Assembly: GCF_039679125.1 (NCBI RefSeq)
Contig: NZ_CP155551.1
Coordinates: forward strand, 1,054,001-1,118,000
Source of the DNA: Blastococcus sp. HT6-4
GTDB taxonomy: Bacteria > Actinomycetota > Actinomycetes > Mycobacteriales > Geodermatophilaceae
Length of the DNA stretch: 64,000 nucleotides
Direction of reading: 5' to 3'
The notes beneath the pieces were generated by a model. It saw only the letters and a program-made list of their open reading frames with translations, did not search any database and had not been told where the DNA came from. This document shows, piece after piece, positions 43,748 to 54,722 of the stretch. Both the position numbers and the translations under genes were made by a program. The stretch's first letter is position 1, and each line of letters starts with the position of its first letter.

Positions 43748-44988
43748 GACTGAGCAAGCGTTCGACCGGCGTCACGATGCTGGCCGCCACCGTCGTCCTG
43801 GCCGCCACCGGCTGCAGCACCAGGGCGCCGGAGTCCTCGGGTGGCGGCGGCGGAGGAGCAGCCGCCGGCGATGTCACGACCGACGTCGGGGTCGAGGGCG
43901 AGACCATCACCCTCGGGGTGCTCACCGACCTGACCGGCGTCTTCGCCGCGCTGGGCAACGACATCACCAACGCCAACAGCCTGTTCTGGGAGAACAACCA
44001 GGTCTGCGACACCTACGACGTCGAACTCGAGATCCAGGACACCGGCTACGTCCCCCAGCAGGGCGTCCAGCTCTACAGCGGGATGCAGGACAGCATCCTG
44101 GCCATGCAGCAGACGATCGGCTCGCCCATCAACACGGCACTGGCGCCCGAGTACGAGGCGGACCAGATCGTCAACTTCCCCTCCGCCTGGTCGAAGACGC
44201 TCACCCAGATCCCGGGCACGGGCGTCGTGGGGGCCACCTACGACGTCGAGATCGCCAACGGCTACGACTACATGTTCCGAGAGGGGCTCCTGCAGGAGGG
44301 CGACACGGTCGGCCACATCTACTTCGAGGGCGAGTACGGCGCGAACGGGCTCGAGGGCACCAGGGCCGTCGCCGAGGAGATGGGCCTCGAGGTCATCGAG
44401 GCGCAGATCAAGGCGACCGACCAGGACATGAGCGCGCAGATCACCCAGTTCAACTCGGCCGGTGTCGACATGATCGCGCTCACCGTGGCCCCGGGGCAGA
44501 CGGCCTCGGTGGCGACCGTCGCCGCGGCGCAGGGGCTCGACGTGCCGATCCTGGGCAGCAACCCCGTCTTCGCGCCCGGGCTGCTCCAGGGCCCGGCCGC
44601 CGAGTGGCTGAAGACTCACCTGTACGTGGCGTCGCCGGTGTCGGCCTTCGACGCCCACCCGGAGCTGCTCCAGCAGTACCAGGAGGCATACCCCGACGCC
44701 GTCCCGAGCCTGGGCGTCGTCGTCGGCTTCGGCATGAGCGAGATGATGAAGCAGGTGCTGGACCAGGCCTGCGAGAACGGCGACCTCACCCGTGAGGGCG
44801 TCCTGACGGCGTTCCAGGAGCTGGAAGAGGTCGACACCGGCGGTCTCGTCGTGCCGATCCGGGGCTTCGAGCTCGGCCAGTCGCCGAGCCTGCAGAGCTT
44901 CATCCTCCAGCCGGCCGACGTGCCCGGTGGTGCCACCGTCCTGGAGGACGCCTTCGAGGGCGAGTTCGCCGCCGGCATCGCCGGCTGA
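43744..44988 (+). CDS. ABC importer substrate-binding lipoprotein (LivJ/K type)
   Basis: A 414-residue receptor. Signal peptide with lipobox LAATGC (Cys23-24 region), a Gly-rich linker (SSGGGGGGAAAGD), then a periplasmic-binding fold of the leucine/amide type: TLGVLTDLTGVFAALGNDI, QDTGYVPQQGVQLY, GHIYFEGEYGANGLEG and VGFGMSEMMKQVLDQAC. It supplies solute to the two permeases upstream. The ligand is not clear; acyl amides or branched-chain amino acids are likely for this class. A strong terminator follows. Confidence 0.94.
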   Translation: MRLSKRSTGVTMLAATVVLAATGCSTRAPESSGGGGGGAAAGDVTTDVGVEGETITLGVLTDLTGVFAALGNDITNANSLFWENNQVCDTYDVELEIQDTGYVPQQGVQLYSGMQDSILAMQQTIGSPINTALAPEYEADQIVNFPSAWSKTLTQIPGTGVVGATYDVEIANGYDYMFREGLLQEGDTVGHIYFEGEYGANGLEGTRAVAEEMGLEVIEAQIKATDQDMSAQITQFNSAGVDMIALTVAPGQTASVATVAAAQGLDVPILGSNPVFAPGLLQGPAAEWLKTHLYVASPVSAFDAHPELLQQYQEAYPDAVPSLGVVVGFGMSEMMKQVLDQACENGDLTREGVLTAFQELEEVDTGGLVVPIRGFELGQSPSLQSFILQPADVPGGATVLEDAFEGEFAAGIAG

Positions 44989-45003
44989 CCCCGTAGCACC
45001 GGC

Positions 45004-45033
45004 GGCGCCCCCTCCCACCGGGGAGGGGGCGCC
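45004..45033. terminator. Hairpin terminator after the liv-type operon
   Basis: GGCGCCCCCTCC (45004-45015) pairs perfectly with GGAGGGGGCGCC (45022-45033) across a 6-nt loop, 16 bp after the receptor gene stop. It also lies next to the convergent MFS gene, so it may work both ways. Confidence 0.85.
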
Positions 45034-45047
45034 GTCGTGTGTGGGCC

Positions 45048-46205
45048 CTAGAGCCTCCCCGTGCGGGCGACCGGCAGCAGCCGGGCGGCGAGCAGCGCGG
45101 TGGCCGCGGCGGCCACGGCCAGTGGCAGGGCCGCCGACGTCGCCCGCGCGGCCACCGCCATGACGAAGGGTGCGGCGAAGCCGAGGTAGGCGCAGGCGAG
45201 GAACAGCGAGGTCAGGGCTCCCAGCCGGGCCGGCGGGGCCAGCCGGGCGGTCAGCGTGAGGCCCGCCGCGAGGCACAGCCCGCCGCCGGCGCCGAGGAGC
45301 GGGGCGGCGGCGATCAGCCAGGGGAGCGCGCCGGTCTCGGCGAAGACCGCGGCGCTGCCCAACCCGAGCGTGCCGAGCCCGGTGCCGACGACGGCGGTCC
45401 ACCGCCCCAGTCGGCGCTGGAGACCGGCCACGACCGTGCCGGCTCCCAGGGTCACGCCGGCCAGCACGCCGGTGACCGCCACGCCGCCGTAGGGCAGGTC
45501 CACCAGCAACGGGACGGCGGAGATGATCGTGGACGGAAAGGCGTAGACGCACACCGCGACCGGCGCCAGCACGGTCAGCACGAGGAAGCCGTCCCCCGGC
45601 CGGATCAGCGGCGCGGCGGGCGCCCCGTCCGTCCCGGTGCGGCGTCCGTCGCGCAGCTCGACCGTCTCCGGCAGGCGGAGGGCGAAGGCCAGGCCGACCG
45701 CGACCAGCGCGGTGTGCACGAGGTACGGCAGCACGGTCGGCGCCGGGGCGTACTGGCCGAGCAGGCCGCTGGTCAGCGGGCCCAGCGAGAAGCCGGCGGT
45801 CATGGCGAAGGCGGCCCGCCGCCCACCCGCCCCCTCCCCGGAGGCCACCGACAGCTCGCCCACCCAGGCGCTGCCGACGCTGAAGACGATGCCGCTGACG
45901 ACGCCCTGCAGGAACCGGGCGGCGAACAGCAGCGCCAGCGAGTCACCCGCTGCCGCGAAGGCGAGCGACGCCAGCGCCGAGAGCACGATGCCGGGGATCG
46001 CCACCCGGCGCCGGCCCAGCCGGTCCGACAGCGGCCCGGCCAGCAGGAGGGCGGGGACGAGCCCGGCGGCGTAGCAGCCGAACAGCGCGGTGAGCACTTC
46101 TGCCGAGAGGCCCAGCCGTTCCTGGTAGACCAGCAGCAACGGGGTCGGGACGTTGGTGCCCGCCGCCACGGCGAAGAGCGCGAACACGGCGCGCTTCCAG
46201 ATCAC
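45048..46205 (-). CDS. MFS transporter, drug-efflux type
   Basis: A 385-residue transporter with twelve hydrophobic segments. NVPTPLLLVYQERLGLS after helix 1 and LAGPLSDRLGRRRVAIPG after helix 2 are typical of DHA1 efflux members. FLQGVVSGIVFSVGSAWVGEL marks helix 5. Start ATG 46205. No regulator is adjacent. The substrate is unknown. Confidence 0.92.
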   Translation of the reverse strand: MIWKRAVFALFAVAAGTNVPTPLLLVYQERLGLSAEVLTALFGCYAAGLVPALLLAGPLSDRLGRRRVAIPGIVLSALASLAFAAAGDSLALLFAARFLQGVVSGIVFSVGSAWVGELSVASGEGAGGRRAAFAMTAGFSLGPLTSGLLGQYAPAPTVLPYLVHTALVAVGLAFALRLPETVELRDGRRTGTDGAPAAPLIRPGDGFLVLTVLAPVAVCVYAFPSTIISAVPLLVDLPYGGVAVTGVLAGVTLGAGTVVAGLQRRLGRWTAVVGTGLGTLGLGSAAVFAETGALPWLIAAAPLLGAGGGLCLAAGLTLTARLAPPARLGALTSLFLACAYLGFAAPFVMAVAARATSAALPLAVAAAATALLAARLLPVARTGRL

Positions 46206-46296
46206 CGGCGAACCCTATGGCCCACCGCTTCCCGTCCCGCATCCGGCGCGACCGCAGGAAGTCGGCTGCCGCGATCGGCGCGCCGCGGAACGGTGC

Positions 46297-46425
46297 TCAG
46301 GCGGGGAGCTGCCGGTCGAGCTCGCGGACGAGCTCGACGAACCGGTCGGGGTCCTCGAAGTGGAACCCGTGGCCGGTGTCCACCCGCTCGAGCGCGGGGG
46401 AGGCGACGACGAGGCTGGCGCGGCC
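46297..46425 (-). pseudogene. C-terminal remnant of an alpha/beta hydrolase gene
   Basis: Only the last 40 or so codons of an alpha/beta hydrolase remain: SLVVASPALERVDTGHGF followed by HFEDPDRFVELVREL and a stop at 46297. The catalytic-His motif TGHG is kept, but the nucleophile region and all upstream sequence are missing. The remnant abuts the tRNA-Lys terminator, so a deletion reached it from that side. Confidence 0.65.
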
Positions 46426-46474
46426 CCTCCCGGACGGAGGATCCGGAGAGGGAGACGAGGAGGCCGAACAACGG

Positions 46475-46507
46475 CGAAGCGACGACGCCGGAGGCATCGT
46501 CGCTTCG
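46475..46507 (-). terminator. Terminator of tRNA-Lys
   Basis: CGAAGCGACGA (46475-46485) and TCGTCGCTTCG (46497-46507) form a perfect 11-bp stem with an 11-nt loop, 13 bp downstream of the tRNA 3' end on the minus strand. Confidence 0.75.
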
Positions 46508-46520
46508 TCAGTGCTCGGTG

Positions 46521-46596
<76 letters not shown>

Positions 46597-46827
46597 GGTG
46601 TGCCCGGTGCGGCGGGCACGAAAGAGAACGATACCAGCGCCGCCTCCCTGTCCCAGGGTGGGGTGGCGTGCTCTTCGCCACGGCACCGACTCGCTGATCA
46701 CGCCGCGCTCGGGCCACCTCGCCAGCGGCTCGTGAGCCACTGCACTCCCTGGTGTCGAAACCGCGTGGACACTGGAGTGGTTGCCCGGCTCACGTGCGAG
46801 CGGGGCGGGGGAGAGGAGTCGGGACAG

Positions 46828-48012
46828 GTGCGACGGACAGCCGCAATGATCGCCGCCGGGGCGCTGGTCGCCCTGGCCGGGTGCAGCGGGGAGGACGCCG
46901 GCGGCTCCGCCGTGCCGACCAGCGCTGCCGCCGAGCCGGCGAGCGTCGACATCGCGGTCGCCGACGGAGCGGTGGACGTCTCACCCGTGGTCCCGCTGGA
47001 GATCGCCGTGACCGGCGGCGAGCTCACCGAGGTGGCGGTCACCGACATCACCGGCGCCACGGTGCCCGGCGCGCTGGCCGACGACACCACCGGGGACGAC
47101 GAGACCCAGGTCTGGGAGCCGGAGACGCCGCTGTCGTACGGCAGCAGCTACACCGTGACGGCCACGGCCACCAACGAGGACGACAAGGAGACGACGGAGC
47201 GGTCGACGTTCGGGACGGTCACCCCGGAAACGCTGTCGACCCCGGCGATCGGACCCCTCGACGGCCAGACCGTCGGCGTCGGGATGCCGATCCGGGTCTG
47301 GTTCGACGATCCGGTGGCCGACAAGGCCGCCGTCGAGAGTCACCTGACGGTCACGAGCAGCACCCCGACCGACGGCGTCTGGAACTGGTTCAGCGACAGC
47401 GAGGTGCACTTCCGCCCCTCCACGTACTGGCCGGCGAACACCGAGGTCACCCTCGACGCCGACCTCTACGGCGTCGACTTCGGCGACGGCGTGTGGGGGG
47501 AGAAGGACCGCTCGGTCTCCTTCTCGGTCGGTGACCGGCACGTCTCGGTCGCCGATGCGGCCACGCACACCATGGCGGTCCACGACGGCGACGAGCTGGT
47601 CCAGACCTTCCCGATGAGCGCCGGTGGCCCCGAGTTCCCGAGCCGGAACGGCCCGCACGTGGTCACCGAGATGAACCGGCACCGGGTCATGGACTCGAGT
47701 ACCTACGGCACGCCGGTCGACAGCCCGAACGGCTACCGGACGCCGGTGGAGTTCGCCGTCCGGCTCAACGACAACGGCGAGTTCGTGCACGCCGCCCCCT
47801 GGTCGGTGGAGCAGCAGGGACGGGAGAACGTCTCCCACGGCTGCATCAACCTCTCCACCGAGCGGGCGAAGTGGTTCTACGAGTTCTCCCGGCCCGGCGA
47901 CGTCGTGGAGATCGTCAACTCCACAGGGCCGACGCTCTCGGCCGCCGACGGCGCCATCTACGACTGGGCGATCCCGTGGGACGAGTGGCGGGCCGGCAGC
48001 GCCCTGACGTGA
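46828..48012 (+). CDS. L,D-transpeptidase lipoprotein
   Basis: A 394-residue cell-wall cross-linking enzyme that makes 3-3 peptide bridges, lipid-anchored outside the membrane. Signal peptide with lipobox LVALAGC, then an Ig-like region with repeated beta-strands (about 50-250) as in LdtMt-type enzymes. The YkuD domain shows HAAPWS and the catalytic block ENVSHGCINLS with Cys and His. A short C-terminal YDWAIPWDEWRAG tail follows. Start GTG 46828 follows GAGAGGAG; a longer in-frame opening exists but has no better start. Confidence 0.93.
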   Translation: MRRTAAMIAAGALVALAGCSGEDAGGSAVPTSAAAEPASVDIAVADGAVDVSPVVPLEIAVTGGELTEVAVTDITGATVPGALADDTTGDDETQVWEPETPLSYGSSYTVTATATNEDDKETTERSTFGTVTPETLSTPAIGPLDGQTVGVGMPIRVWFDDPVADKAAVESHLTVTSSTPTDGVWNWFSDSEVHFRPSTYWPANTEVTLDADLYGVDFGDGVWGEKDRSVSFSVGDRHVSVADAATHTMAVHDGDELVQTFPMSAGGPEFPSRNGPHVVTEMNRHRVMDSSTYGTPVDSPNGYRTPVEFAVRLNDNGEFVHAAPWSVEQQGRENVSHGCINLSTERAKWFYEFSRPGDVVEIVNSTGPTLSAADGAIYDWAIPWDEWRAGSALT

Positions 48013-48088
48013 GCCTCCGCCGCCGGTCGGCGCGTTTCCGCTGCTCGGCGCGGGGGCACCACCACGGCGCCGTCGAGGAGGGCCTGCC

Positions 48089-48490
48089 GTGGACACCTGG
48101 TTGATCGTGCTGATCGTCGTCGCCGCCCTGGTGGTGCTCGCCCTCGCGGCGCTGGCGTTCAGCAAGCGCGCGCGTGTGGCGCGCGTGCGCCGGGAGGCGC
48201 AGCACCGCGAGCAGGCGCGGGAGAACCTGCAGGAGGCGGAGGAGCGCTCGGCTCGTGCCGACCGCGAGCAGGCCCTCGCCCTCGAGCAGGCGGCCCGTGC
48301 CCGGGAGGAGCTCGCGGACGTGCAGCAACGGGCGGCCCGCGCCGAGCAGGAGGCCCGCCGGCGCGCGGCCCGCGCCGAGGAGGACCGCGCGGCCGCCGAG
48401 CACCTGCGGGCCGAGGCGCAGCGGCTGGCCCCCGACGTCGCGGACGGCCGGTACGACGACCATCCCGACGGCGGCGCGACCCGCCGCTGA
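48089..48490 (+). CDS. Membrane-anchored coiled-coil protein
   Basis: A 133-residue protein with one N-terminal membrane helix (WLIVLIVVAALVVLALAALAF) and a long Glu/Arg/Ala coiled coil with heptad-like repeats (QARENLQEAEERSARADREQALALEQ). The C-terminal 20 residues are acidic. No domain is recognised; a structural or scaffolding role is possible. Start GTG 48089. Confidence 0.75.
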   Translation: MDTWLIVLIVVAALVVLALAALAFSKRARVARVRREAQHREQARENLQEAEERSARADREQALALEQAARAREELADVQQRAARAEQEARRRAARAEEDRAAAEHLRAEAQRLAPDVADGRYDDHPDGGATRR

Positions 48491-48546
48491 GTTCCGCCCG
48501 CCGCGACGGTCTACCCCTCGACGAACGTCGACACCGGAGGGGCACC

Positions 48547-49629
48547 ATGACCGACCTGCTGGCCATCGGGACGCGCAAGGGGCTGTGGCTGGCCCGCAGC
48601 GACGACGCCCGCCGCACCTGGACCCTGGAGGGTCCGCACCTGCTCGCCCAGGAGGTGGCGGCCGTCTCGATCGACACCCGGCGGCCGGCCCCCCGGCTGC
48701 TGGCCGGGGTGCAGTACGGGCACTGGGGCCCCACCGTCACCTGGTCCGACGACCTGGGGAGCAGCTGGCACGAGACCGACTCCGGTGCCATCCGCTTCCC
48801 CGAGGACGCCGGCGCGGCCCTGGGCCGGGTCTGGCAGCTGCAGCCGGACATCGCCGGGCGCCCCGACGTGGTCTGGGCCGGCTGCGAGCCGCAGTCGCTG
48901 TGGCGCAGCACCGACGGCGGCTGCAGCTTCACCCTCGTCCGCGGGCTCTGGGACCACCCGCACCGGCCCGACTGGGCCCCCGGGGCCGGCGGAGGGGCGG
49001 TGCACACGGTGCTGCCCGACCCGGACACCGACCGGGTGACCGTGGCGATGAGCACCGGCGGGGTCTACGTCAGCGACGACGGCGCCACGGGCTGGGCGCC
49101 GCGCAACCGCGGCATCAGCGCCGTCTTCATGCCGGAGCCCGCACCCGAGTACGGGCAGTGCGTGCACAAGGTCGCCGTGGACGCCGGTGACCCGCACCGG
49201 ATGTACGCGCAGAACCACTTCGGCGTCTTCCGCACCGACGACGGCGGCGGATCGTGGACCTCGATCGCCGAGGGGCTCCCGGCCGACTTCGGCTTCCCCG
49301 TCGCGGCCTCGACCAGCACGCCGGGCACCGCCTGGGTGGTGCCGCTGGTGGCCGACATGCAGCGGGTGCCCCCGGACGGCCGGCTCCGGGTCCACCGCAC
49401 CCGGGACGCGGGGCGGAGCTGGAACGAGGTGGGCGCCGGGCTGCCCGACGGTGCGTGGACCGCCGTGCTCCGCGACGCGTTCTGCACCGACGACCACGAT
49501 CCGGCGGGCCTCTACGTCGGCACCCGGGACGGCTGCGTCTACGCCAGCGCCGACGAGGGGGACACGTTCACGCTCGTGGCCCGGCACCTGCCCGACGTCC
49601 TCGTCGTCCGCGCCGCGCGGCTGCCGTGA
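48547..49629 (+). CDS. BNR/sialidase-like beta-propeller protein
   Basis: A 360-residue protein with repeated Asp-box/BNR-type blocks: TWSDDLGSSWHETD, LWRSTDGGCSFTLV, VYVSDDGATGWAPR, VFRTDDGGGSWTSI, VHRTRDAGRSWNEV and VYASADEGDTFTLV. These make a six-bladed-type propeller. Sialidase arginine triad cannot be assigned, and there is no signal peptide, so a cytoplasmic non-enzymatic role is as likely as glycosidase. It is 14 bp upstream of a MoaD/ThiS-like gene. ATG 48547 follows GGAGGGG. Confidence 0.88.
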   Translation: MTDLLAIGTRKGLWLARSDDARRTWTLEGPHLLAQEVAAVSIDTRRPAPRLLAGVQYGHWGPTVTWSDDLGSSWHETDSGAIRFPEDAGAALGRVWQLQPDIAGRPDVVWAGCEPQSLWRSTDGGCSFTLVRGLWDHPHRPDWAPGAGGGAVHTVLPDPDTDRVTVAMSTGGVYVSDDGATGWAPRNRGISAVFMPEPAPEYGQCVHKVAVDAGDPHRMYAQNHFGVFRTDDGGGSWTSIAEGLPADFGFPVAASTSTPGTAWVVPLVADMQRVPPDGRLRVHRTRDAGRSWNEVGAGLPDGAWTAVLRDAFCTDDHDPAGLYVGTRDGCVYASADEGDTFTLVARHLPDVLVVRAARLP

Positions 49630-49642
49630 GCGGGGCGCGGCG

Positions 49643-49924
49643 GTGAGCGTGCAGGTGGTGCTGCCCGGCGTCCTGGCCGACCTGGCCGGTGGCGACCGCC
49701 ACCTGGACCTGGATCCGGAGGGCGGGACGCTCGCGGCCGTGCTGGACGAGGTCGCGGTGCGCTACCCGGTCCTCGCGCGGCGGATCCGGGACGAGGCGGG
49801 CGCCGTGCGGCGGTTCGTCAACGTCTACGTCGACGGCGAGGACGTGCGCTGGCAGGGCGGGCCGGCCACGCCGGTGCCCGACGGGGCGGTGGTCCAGGTG
49901 CTGCCGTCGGTCGCCGGGGGCTGA
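49643..49924 (+). CDS. MoaD/ThiS ubiquitin-fold protein
   Basis: A 93-residue beta-grasp protein ending in Gly-Gly (SVAGG), as in MoaD/ThiS/SAMP proteins whose C-terminus is activated by an E1-like enzyme. FVNVYVDGEDVRW, PDGAVVQVLPSVAGG and the TLAAVLDEV helix fit the fold. It is directly downstream of the beta-propeller gene, probably in one operon. No E1-like or other molybdopterin gene is near, so sulfur-carrier or protein-modifier roles are both open. Confidence 0.9.
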   Translation: MSVQVVLPGVLADLAGGDRHLDLDPEGGTLAAVLDEVAVRYPVLARRIRDEAGAVRRFVNVYVDGEDVRWQGGPATPVPDGAVVQVLPSVAGG

Positions 49925-49928
49925 CCCG

Positions 49929-49988
49929 GGCATAGGAACCTATGCCTGCGAATCGGCGCCCGAACTCGTAGGCATGGCTTCCTATGCC
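49929..49988. repeat. Long interrupted palindrome, copy 2 of a dispersed element
   Basis: GGCATAGGAA (49929-49938) pairs perfectly with TTCCTATGCC (49979-49988). Inside, ATGCCTGCGA (49942-49951) pairs with TCGTAGGCAT (49966-49975) with one wobble, around a 14-nt loop. The left arm, GGCATAGGAACCTATGCC, is itself nearly self-complementary. It lies 5 bp after the MoaD-like gene and 14 bp before a convergent gene. Same GGCATAGGA core as the element at 15023-15106. Confidence 0.85.
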
Positions 49989-50001
49989 TACGAGCTGGGG
50001 G

Positions 50002-50244
50002 TCAGAGCGCGGCGAGGGTGGCGCAGTTGGGGCAGAGCTGCTGCTCGTCGTAGCCCTCGGGCGGCCACGGCACCTGCTCGTCGACCGAGACGAAGGCTCC
50101 GCACAGCGCCTTGCGGCTCTGCCCGTTGACCCGGCCGATCGTGGCGTGCGCCGGGCCGATCTGCCGCGGGGTGAGCCCCTCGGCGCCGAAGGAGCCGACC
50201 ATGACGACCGCGTGTGCCGTGCCGTACGCGTAGACACTGGTCAT
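50002..50244 (-). CDS. Small putative zinc-binding protein
   Basis: An 80-residue protein with one cysteine in KALCGAFVSV and a CPNC pair near the C-terminus (QQLCPNCATLAAL), a likely three- or four-ligand metal site. IGPAHATIGRVNG resembles small actinobacterial proteins of unknown role. ATG 50244 is preferred to the upstream in-frame start at 50307 because the shorter start fits related small proteins better. Convergent with the MoaD-like gene. Confidence 0.65.
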   Translation of the reverse strand: MTSVYAYGTAHAVVMVGSFGAEGLTPRQIGPAHATIGRVNGQSRKALCGAFVSVDEQVPWPPEGYDEQQLCPNCATLAAL

Positions 50245-50387
50245 GGCGACCAGGGTCCGAGGCTTCCGCCCGTTGCGCCACCACCGACGGGCACGTGTCG
50301 GCCGCACCCGTCACACCGGTCCCTTCCGTTCCGGATAGGCGCCGGGAGGCCCCCGTCCGCCGCCACGGACAGGGGCTCCCGGCCGGG

Positions 50388-52178
<1,791 letters not shown>

Positions 52179-52249
52179 GGTGAGCTCCTGTCAGAGGCTT
52201 CGTCGACTGTGACGTGGCCGACAAAACTACTGTGACGCGGCGCGCAAAG

Positions 52250-52271
52250 ATACAGAACGAGTGGTCTGTAT
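52250..52271. promoter_or_regulatory. TetR-type palindromic operator in the fad divergent region
   Basis: ATACAGA (52250-52256) and TCTGTAT (52265-52271) form a perfect palindrome with an 8-bp spacer between the FadD gene start (52178) and the acyl-CoA dehydrogenase start (52328). Upstream, ACTGTGACG[T/C]GG occurs twice, near 52207 and 52230. Possible target of the TetR regulator at 56960; inferred. Confidence 0.55.
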
Positions 52272-52327
52272 GTTGGGGTTCCCCCGTGCGTGTCCGCCGG
52301 GAGGCTCCCGAACCCCCGGAGGTGGCT

Positions 52328-53470
<1,143 letters not shown>

Positions 53471-53497
53471 ACCCATCACGCACCCGAGAGGACGAGC

Positions 53498-54712
53498 ATG
53501 AGCACCGAGGCGTTCATCTACGACGCCGTGCGCACCCCGCGCGGCAAGGGCAAGAGGACCGGCGGGCTGCACTCGGTGAAGCCGATCAGCCTGACCACCG
53601 GCCTCATCGACGAGGTCCGCAGGCGCAACCCCGGGTTGGACCCGCAGCTGGTCGACGACATCGTGCTCGGCGTCGTCTCCCCGGTCGGCGAGCAGGGGGC
53701 GGTCATCGCCCGGACGGCGGCGCTGGCCGCCGGTCTGCCCGAGACCGTGGCGGGCGTGCAGATCAACCGGTTCTGCGCCAGCGGCCTGGAGGCGGTCAAC
53801 CTGGCCGCGCAGAAGGTGCGCTCCGGCTTCGAGGACCTGGTGTTCGCCGGCGGCGTGGAGTCGATGTCGCGCGTGCCCATGGGCTCCGACGGCGGCGCCT
53901 GGCCGATGGACCCGGAGACCGCCGCGCGCACCGGCTTCGTCCCGCAGGGCATTGGCGCGGACCTGATCGCCACGCTGGCCGGCTGGAGCCGGGAGGACGT
54001 CGACGCCTACGCCGCCGAGTCCCACGCCCGGGCCGCCAAGGCCTGGTCCAACGGCTACTTCGAGCGCTCGGTCGTGCCGGTGACCGACAAGAACGGCACC
54101 GTCGTCCTGGACGCCGACGAGCTGGTGCGCCCCGGGACGACGGTCGAGTCGCTGGCCGCCCTGCCCTCGGCCTTCGCCGGCATCGGCGACATGGGCGGCT
54201 TCGACGCCGTCGCGCTGGACAGGTACCACTGGGTCGAGCGGATCGACCACGTGCACACCGCCGGCAACTCCAGCGGGATCGTCGACGGCGCCGCGCTGGT
54301 CGTCGTCGGCACCGAGGAGGCCGGCACCCGCCACGGGCTCACCCCGCGGGCCCGCATCGTGAGCGCCGCCGTCTCCGGCTCCGACCCGGTGATCATGCTG
54401 ACCGGCCCGGCACCGGCCACGCACAAGGCGCTGGCGAAGGCCGGCCTCACCGTCGACGACATCGACCTGGTCGAGATGAACGAGGCGTTCGCCGCCGTCG
54501 TCCTGCGGTTCATAGCCGACACCGGCTTCGACCACGAACAGGTCAACGTCAACGGCGGGGCCATCTCGATGGGCCACCCCCTCGGGGCCACCGGCGCGAT
54601 GATCCTGGGCTCGCTCGTCGACGAGCTCGAGCGGCGCGACCTGCGCCGCGGCCTGGCCACCCTGTGCGTCGGCGGCGGGATGGGCATCGCCACCGTCGTC
54701 GAGCGAGTCTGA
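53498..54712 (+). CDS. fadA: Acetyl-CoA acetyltransferase / 3-ketoacyl-CoA thiolase
   Basis: A 404-residue thiolase cleaving 3-ketoacyl-CoA with CoA. Nucleophile Cys in [31 protein letters not shown] with the catalytic His and the C-terminal [10 protein letters not shown] with the second Cys. Start ATG 53498 after GAGAGGACG. It is 27 bp after the dehydrogenase and 10 bp before fadB, so an operon. Confidence 0.96.
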   Translation: MSTEAFIYDAVRTPRGKGKRTGGLHSVKPISLTTGLIDEVRRRNPGLDPQLVDDIVLGVVSPVGEQGAVIARTAALAAGLPETVAGVQINRFCASGLEAVNLAAQKVRSGFEDLVFAGGVESMSRVPMGSDGGAWPMDPETAARTGFVPQGIGADLIATLAGWSREDVDAYAAESHARAAKAWSNGYFERSVVPVTDKNGTVVLDADELVRPGTTVESLAALPSAFAGIGDMGGFDAVALDRYHWVERIDHVHTAGNSSGIVDGAALVVVGTEEAGTRHGLTPRARIVSAAVSGSDPVIMLTGPAPATHKALAKAGLTVDDIDLVEMNEAFAAVVLRFIADTGFDHEQVNVNGGAISMGHPLGATGAMILGSLVDELERRDLRRGLATLCVGGGMGIATVVERV

Positions 54713-54722
54713 GGAGATCCCC

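Noticed and set aside
49988..50314. A 108-codon minus-strand frame overlapping the CPNC protein
   Set aside because: The other frame has the coherent CPNC motif and better codon use; this one has Arg/Ala-rich noise.
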